From positions 1-15,159 of the forward strand of contig JABIRQ010000468.1 in the NCBI GenBank assembly GCA_018699755.1: 15,159 nt of DNA, in the 5' to 3' direction. The stretch's first letter is position 1; each line of letters opens with the position of its first letter. The stretch is from Rhodospirillaceae bacterium. GTDB taxonomy: Bacteria; Pseudomonadota; Alphaproteobacteria; CADEGL01. The notes beneath the pieces are model-generated. The model was not told the DNA's origin. It saw only the letters and a list, made by a program, of their open reading frames with translations, and did no database searches. The position numbers and the translations under genes are program-made. Of the stretch, positions 1-6,567 are shown in pieces.

Positions 1-199
1 CCATGACCCCGGCGACGAGGATCGCCGGCAAGGCCAGTTCGCTCAATCCCGCACCCGAGAAGACGAGATAGATCAGCCAGCCGAGCAGGCCCAGCCGTGC
101 GATCCCGGCGGCCGTGGCCGCCATGCCGATCGCCACGCACCACGCGATCCGCCCGCGCACCCCCGCCGTGAACGCCCAAAGCCGCCTGTCGAAATACAC
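1..199 (-). CDS. ABC transporter, fused permease/ATP-binding type, N-terminal fragment
   Basis: This is the first 66 codons of a gene that continues beyond the left edge. The GTG start at 199-197 is the only choice: an in-frame TAG lies two codons upstream, and a GGGAGG ribosome site sits about 9 nt before it. The fragment opens VYFDRRLWAFTAGVRGRI, followed by a hydrophobic helix (about residues 19-32), a second one (about 36-49) and the beginning of a third. This opening resembles the first transmembrane segments of bacterial ABC exporters in which permease and ATPase are fused. The diagnostic Walker motifs are outside the window, so family and substrate are inferred only from the N-terminus. 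It lies 126 bp downstream of the CoA-transferase on the same strand and may have its own promoter. Confidence 0.6.
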   Translation of the reverse strand, partial: MYFDRRLWAFTAGVRGRIAWCVAIGMAATAAGIARLGLLGWLIYLVFSGAGLSELALPAILVAGVM

Positions 200-241
200 C
201 CGCTAATCCCTCCCGTTGGGATCGGTTTTCGTGAGAACCCG

Positions 242-270
242 GTTATATGCGTCGCACCCCCGTCGAGACG
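242..270 (-). promoter_or_regulatory. Possible promoter of the ABC transporter gene
   Basis: Reading the minus strand, a TATAAC -10 box (242-247) has a weak CGTCTC -35 box (265-270) 17 bp upstream. It would give a leader of roughly 36 nt that includes the ribosome site. The -10 matches the consensus at five of six positions; the -35 is poor. Confidence 0.3.
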
Positions 271-287
271 AGCGAGAATGTCTTGCG

Positions 288-312
288 CTCGGATAAACGG
301 AGCTTATCTGAG
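288..312. repeat. Inverted repeat downstream of the CoA-transferase gene
   Basis: CTCGGATAA (288-296) pairs with TTATCTGAG (304-312) around a 7-nt loop, giving nine pairs including one G-U in RNA. It begins 14 bp past the stop codon of the CoA-transferase. No run of T follows it on the minus strand, so it is not a classical rho-independent terminator. It could be an mRNA 3' stem or an operator for the ABC gene. Confidence 0.4.
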
Positions 313-325
313 ACCCCCGGCGCCC

Positions 326-1453
326 CTAATCCGGCAAGAACTCCCGCCGCAAAGCATCGGTATCCGCGCCGACCTCGGGCACCGGCCCGTATACCGTCTC
401 GCCCGTGCTCTCGCGCACCGGGGGCGCGGCAAGTTCGACCGGACCCGCCGGCGTGGACACGGTCTGCAGGCGAAGCTGGGGATGGGCCGCCAGATCCTCG
501 ACCGAATTGACCGCCCCGTAGGCGATGCGCGCCGCTGCCAGACGCTCCACCACCGCCGCGCGGGTCAACCCGCCCAGCGCGGCGGCGATTTCCATATCCA
601 TGGCCGCCCGATTCTCCACCCGCAGGTTGTTCGAGGCGAAATCGGGCCGTTCGGCGAGGTCGGGCCGAACCAGCACCGCGGCGCAGAAGCGCGCCCATTC
701 CCGCTCGTTCTGCACCGCGATCACGATCTGGCCGCCGTCCCCGGTTTCGTAGGCGCCGTACGGCGCGACCGACGGATGGTGCAGCCCGACCCGACGCGGC
801 GCCTGTCCGCCCAGGGTCGCGTGCAGCAGGGGCACGGTCATCCAATCGGCCATGGCGTCGAAGAGCGAGACGCGGATGCCCTTGCCCCGGCCCGTCCGCT
901 CGCGCTCCAGCAAAGCCTGATAGGTGCCGACCAGGGCGTACATGCCGGCGGCGATATCGACCAGCGAGATGCCGACCCGTCCCGGCCCGTCCGGGGTGCC
1001 GGTGATCGCGGCCAGGCCGCTCTCGGACTGGATCAACAGGTCGTAGGCCTTCATGTCGCGATAGGGCCCGTCCTCGCCGTAGCCGCTGATATCCACGGTG
1101 ATCAGGTGCGGATGGCGGGCGCGCAGATCGTCGGACCCGAAGCCCGCGCGCGCCGCCGCGCCCGGGGCCAGATTCTGGACGAAGATATCGGCTCGCCCGA
1201 TCATCGCGGCCAGCAGGGCCGCGTCCTCCGGGTTCTTGATATCCAGGGCGGCGGATTCCTTGCCCCGGTTGAGCCAGACAAAATAGGAGGATTGCCCGTG
1301 GGCCGCCCGGTCGTAACCGCGCGCGAAATCGCCCTCCGCCCGCTCGATCTTGACGACGCGGGCGCCGGCGTCGGCCAGGCGCGAGGTCAGGAAGGGCGCG
1401 GCGACGGCCTGTTCGATGGCGACGACAAGAACGTCTTTCAGGATATCGGACAC
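326..1453 (-). CDS. CaiB/BaiF family CoA-transferase (class III)
   Basis: The predicted 375-residue cytoplasmic enzyme would move coenzyme A between carboxylic acids through a covalent aspartyl intermediate. The N-terminal half has typical family landmarks: a DAGARVVKIE-like segment (28-37), LNRGKES (61-67), ALDIKNPE (69-76) and NLAPGAAARAGFG (94-106). The conserved catalytic aspartate is probably D166 in ISLVDIAAGMYA. YGEDGPYRDMKAYDLL precedes it and the remainder is the usual C-terminal lobe. Length is near the family's usual 380-400. The GTG start (1453) is forced by an in-frame TAG 12 codons upstream, with only a weak ribosome site. The substrate is unknown. It faces away from the YeeE gene and is separated from the CoA-ligase operon by two plus-strand genes, so a shared pathway is possible but unproven. 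Confidence 0.88.
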   Translation of the reverse strand: MSDILKDVLVVAIEQAVAAPFLTSRLADAGARVVKIERAEGDFARGYDRAAHGQSSYFVWLNRGKESAALDIKNPEDAALLAAMIGRADIFVQNLAPGAAARAGFGSDDLRARHPHLITVDISGYGEDGPYRDMKAYDLLIQSESGLAAITGTPDGPGRVGISLVDIAAGMYALVGTYQALLERERTGRGKGIRVSLFDAMADWMTVPLLHATLGGQAPRRVGLHHPSVAPYGAYETGDGGQIVIAVQNEREWARFCAAVLVRPDLAERPDFASNNLRVENRAAMDMEIAAALGGLTRAAVVERLAAARIAYGAVNSVEDLAAHPQLRLQTVSTPAGPVELAAPPVRESTGETVYGPVPEVGADTDALRREFLPD

Positions 1454-1486
1454 CGCGGCCCCGGTTCGGCGAAAGCAAGCGGCGTG

Positions 1487-1515
1487 AGGCTAGCCGATCC
1501 CCGCCTTTCTCCCAA
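1487..1515 (-). promoter_or_regulatory. Probable promoter of the CoA-transferase gene
   Basis: On the minus strand TTGGGA (1510-1515) and TAGCCT (1487-1492) are separated by exactly 17 bp. Transcription would start near 1480, about 27 nt before the GTG codon. The TAGnCT -10 form recurs ahead of two other genes in this window. Confidence 0.45.
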
Positions 1516-1552
1516 GCCGCCCTTCGTCCGGGGCCGGCGCGCCACCAAGGCT

Positions 1553-1582
1553 CTCGCGCCGATGGACGGCCCGCCCTAGTCT
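1553..1582 (+). promoter_or_regulatory. Possible promoter of the YeeE-type gene
   Basis: A TAGTCT -10 box (1577-1582) lies 32 nt before the GTG start of the YeeE-type gene, giving a leader of about 20 nt with the AAGGAG ribosome site (1598-1603) inside it. The matching -35 (CTCGCG, 1553-1558) is weak, so this rests mainly on the -10 box and its position. Confidence 0.3.
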
Positions 1583-1608
1583 GGCCGCCCATCGGATAAG
1601 GAGCCGCC

Positions 1609-2607
1609 GTGGAGTTCATCATTCTCGTGCCCATCGTCAGCGGCCTGGCCCTGGGCGTCGCCTTCGGCGCCCTGGCCCTGGCGACCAATTTCTGCGCCAT
1701 GGGGGCGATCACCGACCAGCTGCTCATGGGCGACGGGCGGCGGCTGCGCGCCTGGCTGCTGGCTGCCGCGGTCGCGATTCTGGGCACCCAGGCATTGGGC
1801 CTGGCCGGCCTCGTCGAGACGGCCGGCTCCATCTATCGGGGCGGAACGGCCCTGGTCCTGTGCAGCCTCCTGGGCGCCGTCGTCTTCGGCTTCGGCATGG
1901 TGCTGGCCGGCGGCTGCGTCCAGCGCGCCCTGGTGCGCACGGGTGCGGGCAGCCGCAAGGCCCCGGTCGTCCTGCTCGCCGCCATCCTCGGCGCGGGCGC
2001 GGTCGCCCTGTTGCCCGGTCTGCCGATTCCGGACTGGCCCGCGAAGGTGACGGTGCCGGAACTGCTCGCCCGCCATGCGGGCCTGGCGCCCGATTTCGCC
2101 GGCGGCGCGGCCGCGCTCGTCGCGGGCGGCGCCCTGCTGGCGATCTGCCTGGCCAGCCGCGCCTTCCGGACGTCGGCGCGGGATCTGGCCGCGGGAATCG
2201 GCATCGGCGGTTTGGTCCTCGGCGGTTGGCTCGCCACCCGGCCGGACGGCATCGCGGAGGGCTCCCTCAATTTCGCCCTGGCCCTGACCGCCGAGACCGA
2301 CGCCTTCCTGATCGCCGCCGCCCTGGGCACCGTCCTCGGTGCGGTCCTCTACGTCGCGCCCGGCCGGCGCTTCCGGGTCGAGCGCTTCGCCGACCGGGCC
2401 GATATCCGCCACACCGTGCTGGGCGGATTCCTGATGGGCGTAGGCGGGGCCTTGGCCCATGGCGGTACGATCGGCCAGGGCGTCACCGGCCTTTCGACCC
2501 TGGCCCTGGGTTCGATCCTGGCCTGGATCGGGCTGGTCCTCGGCGCCTGGCGGGGCCTGCGGTATCTCGAAAGCGGAAAATTGTTTAGTGTCGTCAACCA
2601 TGACTAG
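1609..2607 (+). CDS. YeeE/YedE family membrane transporter (sulfur/thiosulfate uptake type)
   Basis: The predicted inner-membrane protein has 332 residues and many hydrophobic helices, arranged as two related halves. Family signatures are TNFCAMG (26-32), FGFGMVLAGGCVQRALVR (93-110) and the C-terminal HGGTIGQGVTGLSTLALGS. Characterised relatives such as TsuA import thiosulfate by passing it along conserved cysteines. Here C29 and C103 are present, but the second-half motif that is normally GCTIGQG reads GGTIGQG, with glycine at 286. The sulfur-relay chemistry may therefore be altered or the substrate may differ. The GTG start is supported by AAGGAG five nt upstream. It overlaps the next gene by 8 bp, suggesting translational coupling. 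No rhodanese or TusA partner is visible. Confidence 0.85.
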   Translation: MEFIILVPIVSGLALGVAFGALALATNFCAMGAITDQLLMGDGRRLRAWLLAAAVAILGTQALGLAGLVETAGSIYRGGTALVLCSLLGAVVFGFGMVLAGGCVQRALVRTGAGSRKAPVVLLAAILGAGAVALLPGLPIPDWPAKVTVPELLARHAGLAPDFAGGAAALVAGGALLAICLASRAFRTSARDLAAGIGIGGLVLGGWLATRPDGIAEGSLNFALALTAETDAFLIAAALGTVLGAVLYVAPGRRFRVERFADRADIRHTVLGGFLMGVGGALAHGGTIGQGVTGLSTLALGSILAWIGLVLGAWRGLRYLESGKLFSVVNHD

Positions 2608-3154
2608 ACAATTCGCCCTGGCGCTCCTGGTCCTCGCTGCCGTCGCTCCGGCCCTGGCGGCCGAATCGGACTCCGTCCGCGTGAACGCCAGCCGCTACCA
2701 GCCGGTGCCGGACGGCGTGGCCGTCAGCATCGCCTTTGCCAACCCGGCCCAGAAGGACCGGGACCTGGAAACCCTGCTCGCCGAACGGCTTCTGATCGGG
2801 GGCCACGAGGTTGTCGAGGAGGGCGGCTACGGCCTGGTGGTCGACTACGACGCGCCCCAACGCAATGAAGAGAACAAGACCTTCCACATCGAAGGCGGCA
2901 CCGACAGGCGCGGCATGGACCGGATGCGGATGAGCCTCAACTTCCAGCTTTCCGAACCCAAGGGCACCAGCGATACCAGCCTGACCCAGGCCTGGATGGC
3001 CCTGCACGATCCGACCGGCAAGCGCATCTGGGAAGGGGTGGCGAGCACCCGCCGGCCCAAGCGCGCGCCCTTCGCGGCGCCGGAAGAACTGCTGCTGCCG
3101 CTGGTCGACCGGCTGGGCGAGAATATCCGCGGCGAGACGGTGACGCCGAACTAG
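2600..3154 (+). CDS. Small secreted (periplasmic) protein of unknown function
   Basis: The predicted protein has 184 residues. A signal peptide is clear: positively charged MTRQ, a hydrophobic stretch to residue 16, then PALAAES with likely cleavage after ALA at 20. No lipobox cysteine follows, so it is probably soluble in the periplasm. The mature part is polar and contains LLAERLLIGGHEVVEEGGYGL and a C-terminal DPTGKRIWEG segment. The latter is loosely reminiscent of small periplasmic domains such as DUF4136, but I do not assign a family. The ATG overlaps the stop of the YeeE-type gene by 8 bp and has no convincing ribosome site, pointing to translation coupled to that gene. An accessory role to the transporter is possible but is only inferred from position. 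An in-frame upstream extension exists but lacks a signal peptide at its start. Confidence 0.75.
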   Translation: MTRQFALALLVLAAVAPALAAESDSVRVNASRYQPVPDGVAVSIAFANPAQKDRDLETLLAERLLIGGHEVVEEGGYGLVVDYDAPQRNEENKTFHIEGGTDRRGMDRMRMSLNFQLSEPKGTSDTSLTQAWMALHDPTGKRIWEGVASTRRPKRAPFAAPEELLLPLVDRLGENIRGETVTPN

Positions 3155-3161
3155 ATCCGAT

Positions 3162-4745
3162 TCAGGCGCCGCGGCGGCGCTCGATCGTGTGGCCGCTCGC
3201 GTTCAGATCCCAGGATTCCGCCACTCCCTTCTCCAGCTTCTCCTTCTGGATGCGGAAGGTCGCGGTCTTCGGGAACTCGTCGACGAAATCGATATAGCGC
3301 GGCATCTGGAAATAGGCCAAGCCCGATTCGCACCAGCGGATGAGATCCAGCGGATCGACCGCACGATCCGGCTGCACCTTGACGAAGAGCTTGATGTCCT
3401 GCTCGCCGATCTCGGTGTCGACACCGATAACGGCGCATTCCTCGACATCGGGATGGGTGTTCACATGGCGCTCGACCTCCCAAGCGGAGACGTTCTCCCC
3501 CCGCCGGCGGATCGAGTCCTTCTTGCGTCCGATGAAGAAGTAATTTCCATTTTCATCGAAATAAGCGAGATCGCCCGTATACAGCCATCCATCCTTAAGC
3601 GTCCGCGCGGTCGCGGCCTCGTCGCGGAAATAGCCCTTGGTGATCAGGCCCGGCTCCTTTTCTCGCACCATGATCTCCCCGCGCTCGCCGATGCCCAGGG
3701 GATTGCCGTCGTCGTCGCCGATCCTGACCTCGAAATAGGGCGCGGCCTTGCCATTCGAGCCCGCCGGGCTTTCGCCCAGGTTGAGGGTGGTGACACTAGA
3801 GGCTTCGGTCATGCCGTAATTCTCGCGAATTTCCGGCCCGAATCGGTCGGTGAAGGGCTGCCAGACCGTAATCGGGGCGCCACCGCCCCAGGCGATGCGC
3901 ACCGGGTTGTCGCCGTCGTCGGGCCGCTTGGGCTGCTTCAGCAGGATCTGCAGGATGCCGCCCAGATAGTGGATCTGGGTCGCCCCCGCCTCGCGCACCT
4001 GGTCCCAAAAGCGCGAGGCCGAGAAGCGTTCGACCATGGCCAGGGAGATGTCCTGCTCCAACGCCAGAACCATCACCTGGCTGCCGCCGATATGGTAGAG
4101 CGGCTCCCAGATGAACATGACGTCGCCGGGGCGCACATCGGCCACCAGGGAGGCCGCCTTGCCCGAGCAGCGATACATCTTGTCGGTCACCATCACGCCC
4201 TTGGGCGGGCCCGTGGTGCCGGAGGTGTAGCTGATCGCCACAACATCGTCGGGCTGCGGATCGCCCGGCGGCGGGCCGTCCGCGCCCGAGGCCGCCAGAT
4301 CGGCGAAATCGAGCACCCGGCCGGCGCCGCCGTCGCCCCCGCCGCGCCAGATCACCGCCTCGGCCGAGCATTTGGCCAGAGCGGGCATCAGGTCCTCTCG
4401 GTAGCGCGCATCGGCGATCACCACCTTGGGATCGGAATGTTCCAGCAGATATTCGAGGCTGAGCCCGCGCAGGTTGACGTTGACCGGAACCTGGGTCGCG
4501 CCGAGCTTCATCAACGCAAAGAAGGTCGTGACGTGATCCGGATGGTTCGGCAGCATGAGCGGCACGCGGTCGCCCGGCCCGATGCCGATCCCGGCGAGGG
4601 CATTGGCCAGGCGGTTGACCCGCCGGTCCAGCTCGCCATAGGTGATCGTCTCGCCCTCGAAACGGAGATAGGTTCGGTCCGTTCGGTCCTGCGCCCGCGC
4701 CTCCAGCAATTCGCGCACCGTCGGGCGCTCGGGGATATGGGCCAT
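3162..4745 (-). CDS. AMP-forming acyl-CoA ligase, CaiC-like
   Basis: The predicted 527-residue cytoplasmic ANL-superfamily enzyme would activate a carboxylic acid with ATP and transfer it to CoA. Motifs are in order: P-loop SYTSGTTGPPKG (172-183), YGMTE (310-314), YTGD (389-392), GRKKDSIRRRGENVSAWEVE (406-425). The last one is characteristic of the crotonobetaine/carnitine-CoA ligase-like group. The A10 region reads FPKTATFRIQ (491-500), so the usual catalytic lysine of GK is Arg498. In Salmonella acetyl-CoA synthetase that lysine is needed for adenylation, so activity may be weakened or differently organised. The ATG is preceded by AAGGA about 9 nt upstream. It is the last gene of the catabolic operon, 21 bp after the SucD-like gene. 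It ends 7 bp from the convergent secreted-protein gene with no visible terminator. The true substrate is unknown; carnitine is not implied. Confidence 0.9.
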   Translation of the reverse strand: MAHIPERPTVRELLEARAQDRTDRTYLRFEGETITYGELDRRVNRLANALAGIGIGPGDRVPLMLPNHPDHVTTFFALMKLGATQVPVNVNLRGLSLEYLLEHSDPKVVIADARYREDLMPALAKCSAEAVIWRGGGDGGAGRVLDFADLAASGADGPPPGDPQPDDVVAISYTSGTTGPPKGVMVTDKMYRCSGKAASLVADVRPGDVMFIWEPLYHIGGSQVMVLALEQDISLAMVERFSASRFWDQVREAGATQIHYLGGILQILLKQPKRPDDGDNPVRIAWGGGAPITVWQPFTDRFGPEIRENYGMTEASSVTTLNLGESPAGSNGKAAPYFEVRIGDDDGNPLGIGERGEIMVREKEPGLITKGYFRDEAATARTLKDGWLYTGDLAYFDENGNYFFIGRKKDSIRRRGENVSAWEVERHVNTHPDVEECAVIGVDTEIGEQDIKLFVKVQPDRAVDPLDLIRWCESGLAYFQMPRYIDFVDEFPKTATFRIQKEKLEKGVAESWDLNASGHTIERRRGA

Positions 4746-4766
4746 GGTTTCCGATCCTTTCGGTCT

Positions 4767-5639
4767 TCAGGCGTTGCCAAGGGCGCGGCGCATCGCTTCG
4801 CCCACCCCGGTGATGTCGTTGGCAATCCAGGCGCCAGCCTTGCGCAGCGCCTCGGTCTTCACGGCGAAATTTTCCTCGGCCGCGCCCTGATAGGCGCCGG
4901 CATGACCCATCTGGCGGCCGGGCGGCGAATGCCGCCCGATCACGAGGCCGACCACCGGCTTGGTCATTCCGGCGACGACCGGGGCGGCATGAAGTTCGGA
5001 CCGCCCGCCGATCTCGCCCACCATGACCACGCCGTCCGTATCGGGATCGACCTCGAACATTGCGAGCGCGTCGCCGTGATAGGTGCCCAGCACCGCGTCG
5101 CCGCCGATCGACAGGATCGTGCTGGCGCCGTAGCCGGCGTGCTTGAGGTAATGCGCCGCCTCCATGCACATGGCGCCGCTCTTGGCGACGACCCCGATGC
5201 GGCCGGCGGTCAGGAAGCGTTCGTCCATCTCCGAGAAATTGGCCAGGCCGAGGCTGGCGCAACCGGCCGAATTGGGGCCCAGAACCCAAGCGCCCCTCGC
5301 CCGGGCATAGCGCGACAGCCGCACCGCATCGAGCACCGGCACGTTCTCGATATAAAGGGTGATGACCTTGATCCCGGCATCGACGGCTTCGTAAACGGCG
5401 TCCAGGGCGAAGGGCGCGGGCACCGTGACAAAGCTGCAATCGACGCCGCATTCGGCCACCGCGTCATGGCAGGAATCGAAAACCGGCAGGCCCTCGACCG
5501 TCATGCCGCCGCGCCCCGGGGTCACGCCGGCGACCAGGGGCTGACCGGCGGCCAGGAAGCGCGCGGCCATCGCACTGCCGACCTTGCCGGTCATGCCCTG
5601 GATGATGGCGCGCGTGGCGCCGTTAAGCAGGATCGCCAT
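4767..5639 (-). CDS. Succinyl-CoA synthetase alpha subunit-like protein (NDP-forming acyl-CoA ligase)
   Basis: The predicted protein has 290 residues, essentially the full length of SucD, and aligns throughout. The N-terminal CoA-binding domain has GMTGKVG (15-21), GVTPGRGG (38-45) and VPAPF (73-77). The second domain has SIGGDA (177-182), VGEIGG (207-212) and the phospho-histidine motif MGHAGAY, with H246 at the same number as the active His in E. coli SucD. GPNCPG of SucD is GPNSAG here. In a normal enzyme this subunit carries the phosphohistidine and binds CoA, while the beta subunit supplies ATP. It begins 4 bp after the shortened beta-like gene, so they are surely translated together. 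The set of neighbours suggests an acid other than succinate, for example malate or a degradation product. The housekeeping sucCD genes are presumably elsewhere. The ATG was chosen because SucD homology begins there. Confidence 0.88.
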   Translation of the reverse strand: MAILLNGATRAIIQGMTGKVGSAMAARFLAAGQPLVAGVTPGRGGMTVEGLPVFDSCHDAVAECGVDCSFVTVPAPFALDAVYEAVDAGIKVITLYIENVPVLDAVRLSRYARARGAWVLGPNSAGCASLGLANFSEMDERFLTAGRIGVVAKSGAMCMEAAHYLKHAGYGASTILSIGGDAVLGTYHGDALAMFEVDPDTDGVVMVGEIGGRSELHAAPVVAGMTKPVVGLVIGRHSPPGRQMGHAGAYQGAAEENFAVKTEALRKAGAWIANDITGVGEAMRRALGNA

Positions 5640-5643
5640 GGCC

Positions 5644-6567
5644 CTATCCCGCCGCGGCGGCGACCACCTGGGCCAACGCGCCCTCGAGCGTGTCGCAGAC
5701 GGTGAAGCCGGCCTCGGCGAAGATGGTCTGGGCCTCGGGCACCTTGTTGCCGTCGACCCAGACATAGACCGAGCTTTCGACGCCCAGCTTGCGATGGACG
5801 CCGACCACCGTGCGGGCGAAACCGTCGGTCACCGGCGCGTTGAAGCGTCCGCCATAGAACATGACCTTGGGCCGCAGGGCCGCCGCCGGTTCGATCAAGG
5901 GGGCCAGCCCTTCGGCTCCCTGCAGAGGCAGGCCCTGCATATCGACCATCAGGCGGACCCGCCCGCCGCGCGCGACCAGGATGTCGAGCGAAGCCATCAT
6001 CAGTCCCGCGCCGCTGACCACGGCCGCGATATCGCCGTCGAGATCGATCTCCGCCCCCACGGCGCCGGCCGCCATGAGCTGCTGCTCGAGCGATGTCCCC
6101 GGTGTCTCCAGCGAAAGATCGTTCCAATCCGGGTGGCGAAAGGCGGCCATGCGATCCAAGGCGAAAGCCGCCGAGCGGCAGGCCAGGGCCCCCGCCCGGT
6201 CGATCTCCACCGGATCGACGCGGAGCGCGATGGCGTCCTCGGCGAGGGTAAAGGCATAGAGGCGGCCGACAAGATCCGCGACCGCCTTGGCCTGCGCGCC
6301 CTCCAGGCCCAAGGAGCCCGCCAGCCGGCGGCCATGATGGGCCATCGGGCCGGTCAGGGGGTCGATACTCAGCCGCAAGGTCGGCTCCGCGCCGGCCGAG
6401 GCCACAACGATCATATGGCCGCGGGCGTCGCGATCGACCGCGATCTCGATAGCCAGGCTTCGCTCGGGCTCGGCAAGAGCCCCGGTCGGGATTCCGGCAT
6501 CGGCGAGCCGCGCGAGGCCCGCCGCGCCGTCGAGCCGCAGGGCAGGCGGGCCGTCTAGTAGAGCCAA
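5644..6567 (-). CDS. Shortened SucC-like beta subunit lacking the ATP-binding subdomain
   Basis: The predicted protein has 307 residues, whereas SucC has about 388. Residues 10-34 match the SucC N-terminus. The next matching block, from EIAVDRDARGHMIVVASAG (41-59), corresponds to a point about 75 residues later in SucC, so the lysine and glycine-rich segment that bind ATP are absent. IDPLTGPM (68-75) is almost identical to SucC. The Mg-nucleotide motif EINPL reads RVDPV (116-120), and the aspartate of LDGKL aligns with S132. The C-terminal ligase domain is recognisable (LDGDIAAVVSGAGLMM, 177-191; GG at 239-240; DGN at 272-274), but the GGGAT loop is lost. The reading frame is intact, so this looks like a maintained variant rather than a frameshift. 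TTG (6567) is the first available start; it overlaps the upstream gene by 13 bp and has only a weak ribosome site. Confidence 0.82.
   Translation of the reverse strand: MALLDGPPALRLDGAAGLARLADAGIPTGALAEPERSLAIEIAVDRDARGHMIVVASAGAEPTLRLSIDPLTGPMAHHGRRLAGSLGLEGAQAKAVADLVGRLYAFTLAEDAIALRVDPVEIDRAGALACRSAAFALDRMAAFRHPDWNDLSLETPGTSLEQQLMAAGAVGAEIDLDGDIAAVVSGAGLMMASLDILVARGGRVRLMVDMQGLPLQGAEGLAPLIEPAAALRPKVMFYGGRFNAPVTDGFARTVVGVHRKLGVESSVYVWVDGNKVPEAQTIFAEAGFTVCDTLEGALAQVVAAAAG

Noticed and set aside
326..1453. CoA-transferase as a member of the CoA-ligase operon (a cai-like carnitine system)
   Set aside because: Two oppositely oriented genes separate it from the operon and it has its own promoter candidate. 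No CaiA, CaiD or CaiT homologue is present, so carnitine metabolism is not supported.
243..1832. 529-codon minus-strand open frame across the CoA-transferase and the start of the YeeE-type gene
   Set aside because: It runs in another frame over two clear genes, is Arg/Gly/Pro-rich, and has no domain or ribosome site.
3189..5705. Very long open frame on the plus strand (838 codons) opposite the ligase and SucD-like genes
   Set aside because: It is the antisense frame of two well-supported genes with full motif sets. Its protein is a His/Arg/Asp-rich low-complexity product typical of GC-rich shadows, with no recognisable domain.
5644..6567. SucC-like gene as a frameshifted pseudogene
   Set aside because: The frame is open through the whole length, conserved blocks at both ends are in one frame, and spacing to its neighbours is tight. 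The missing block looks like an in-frame loss.
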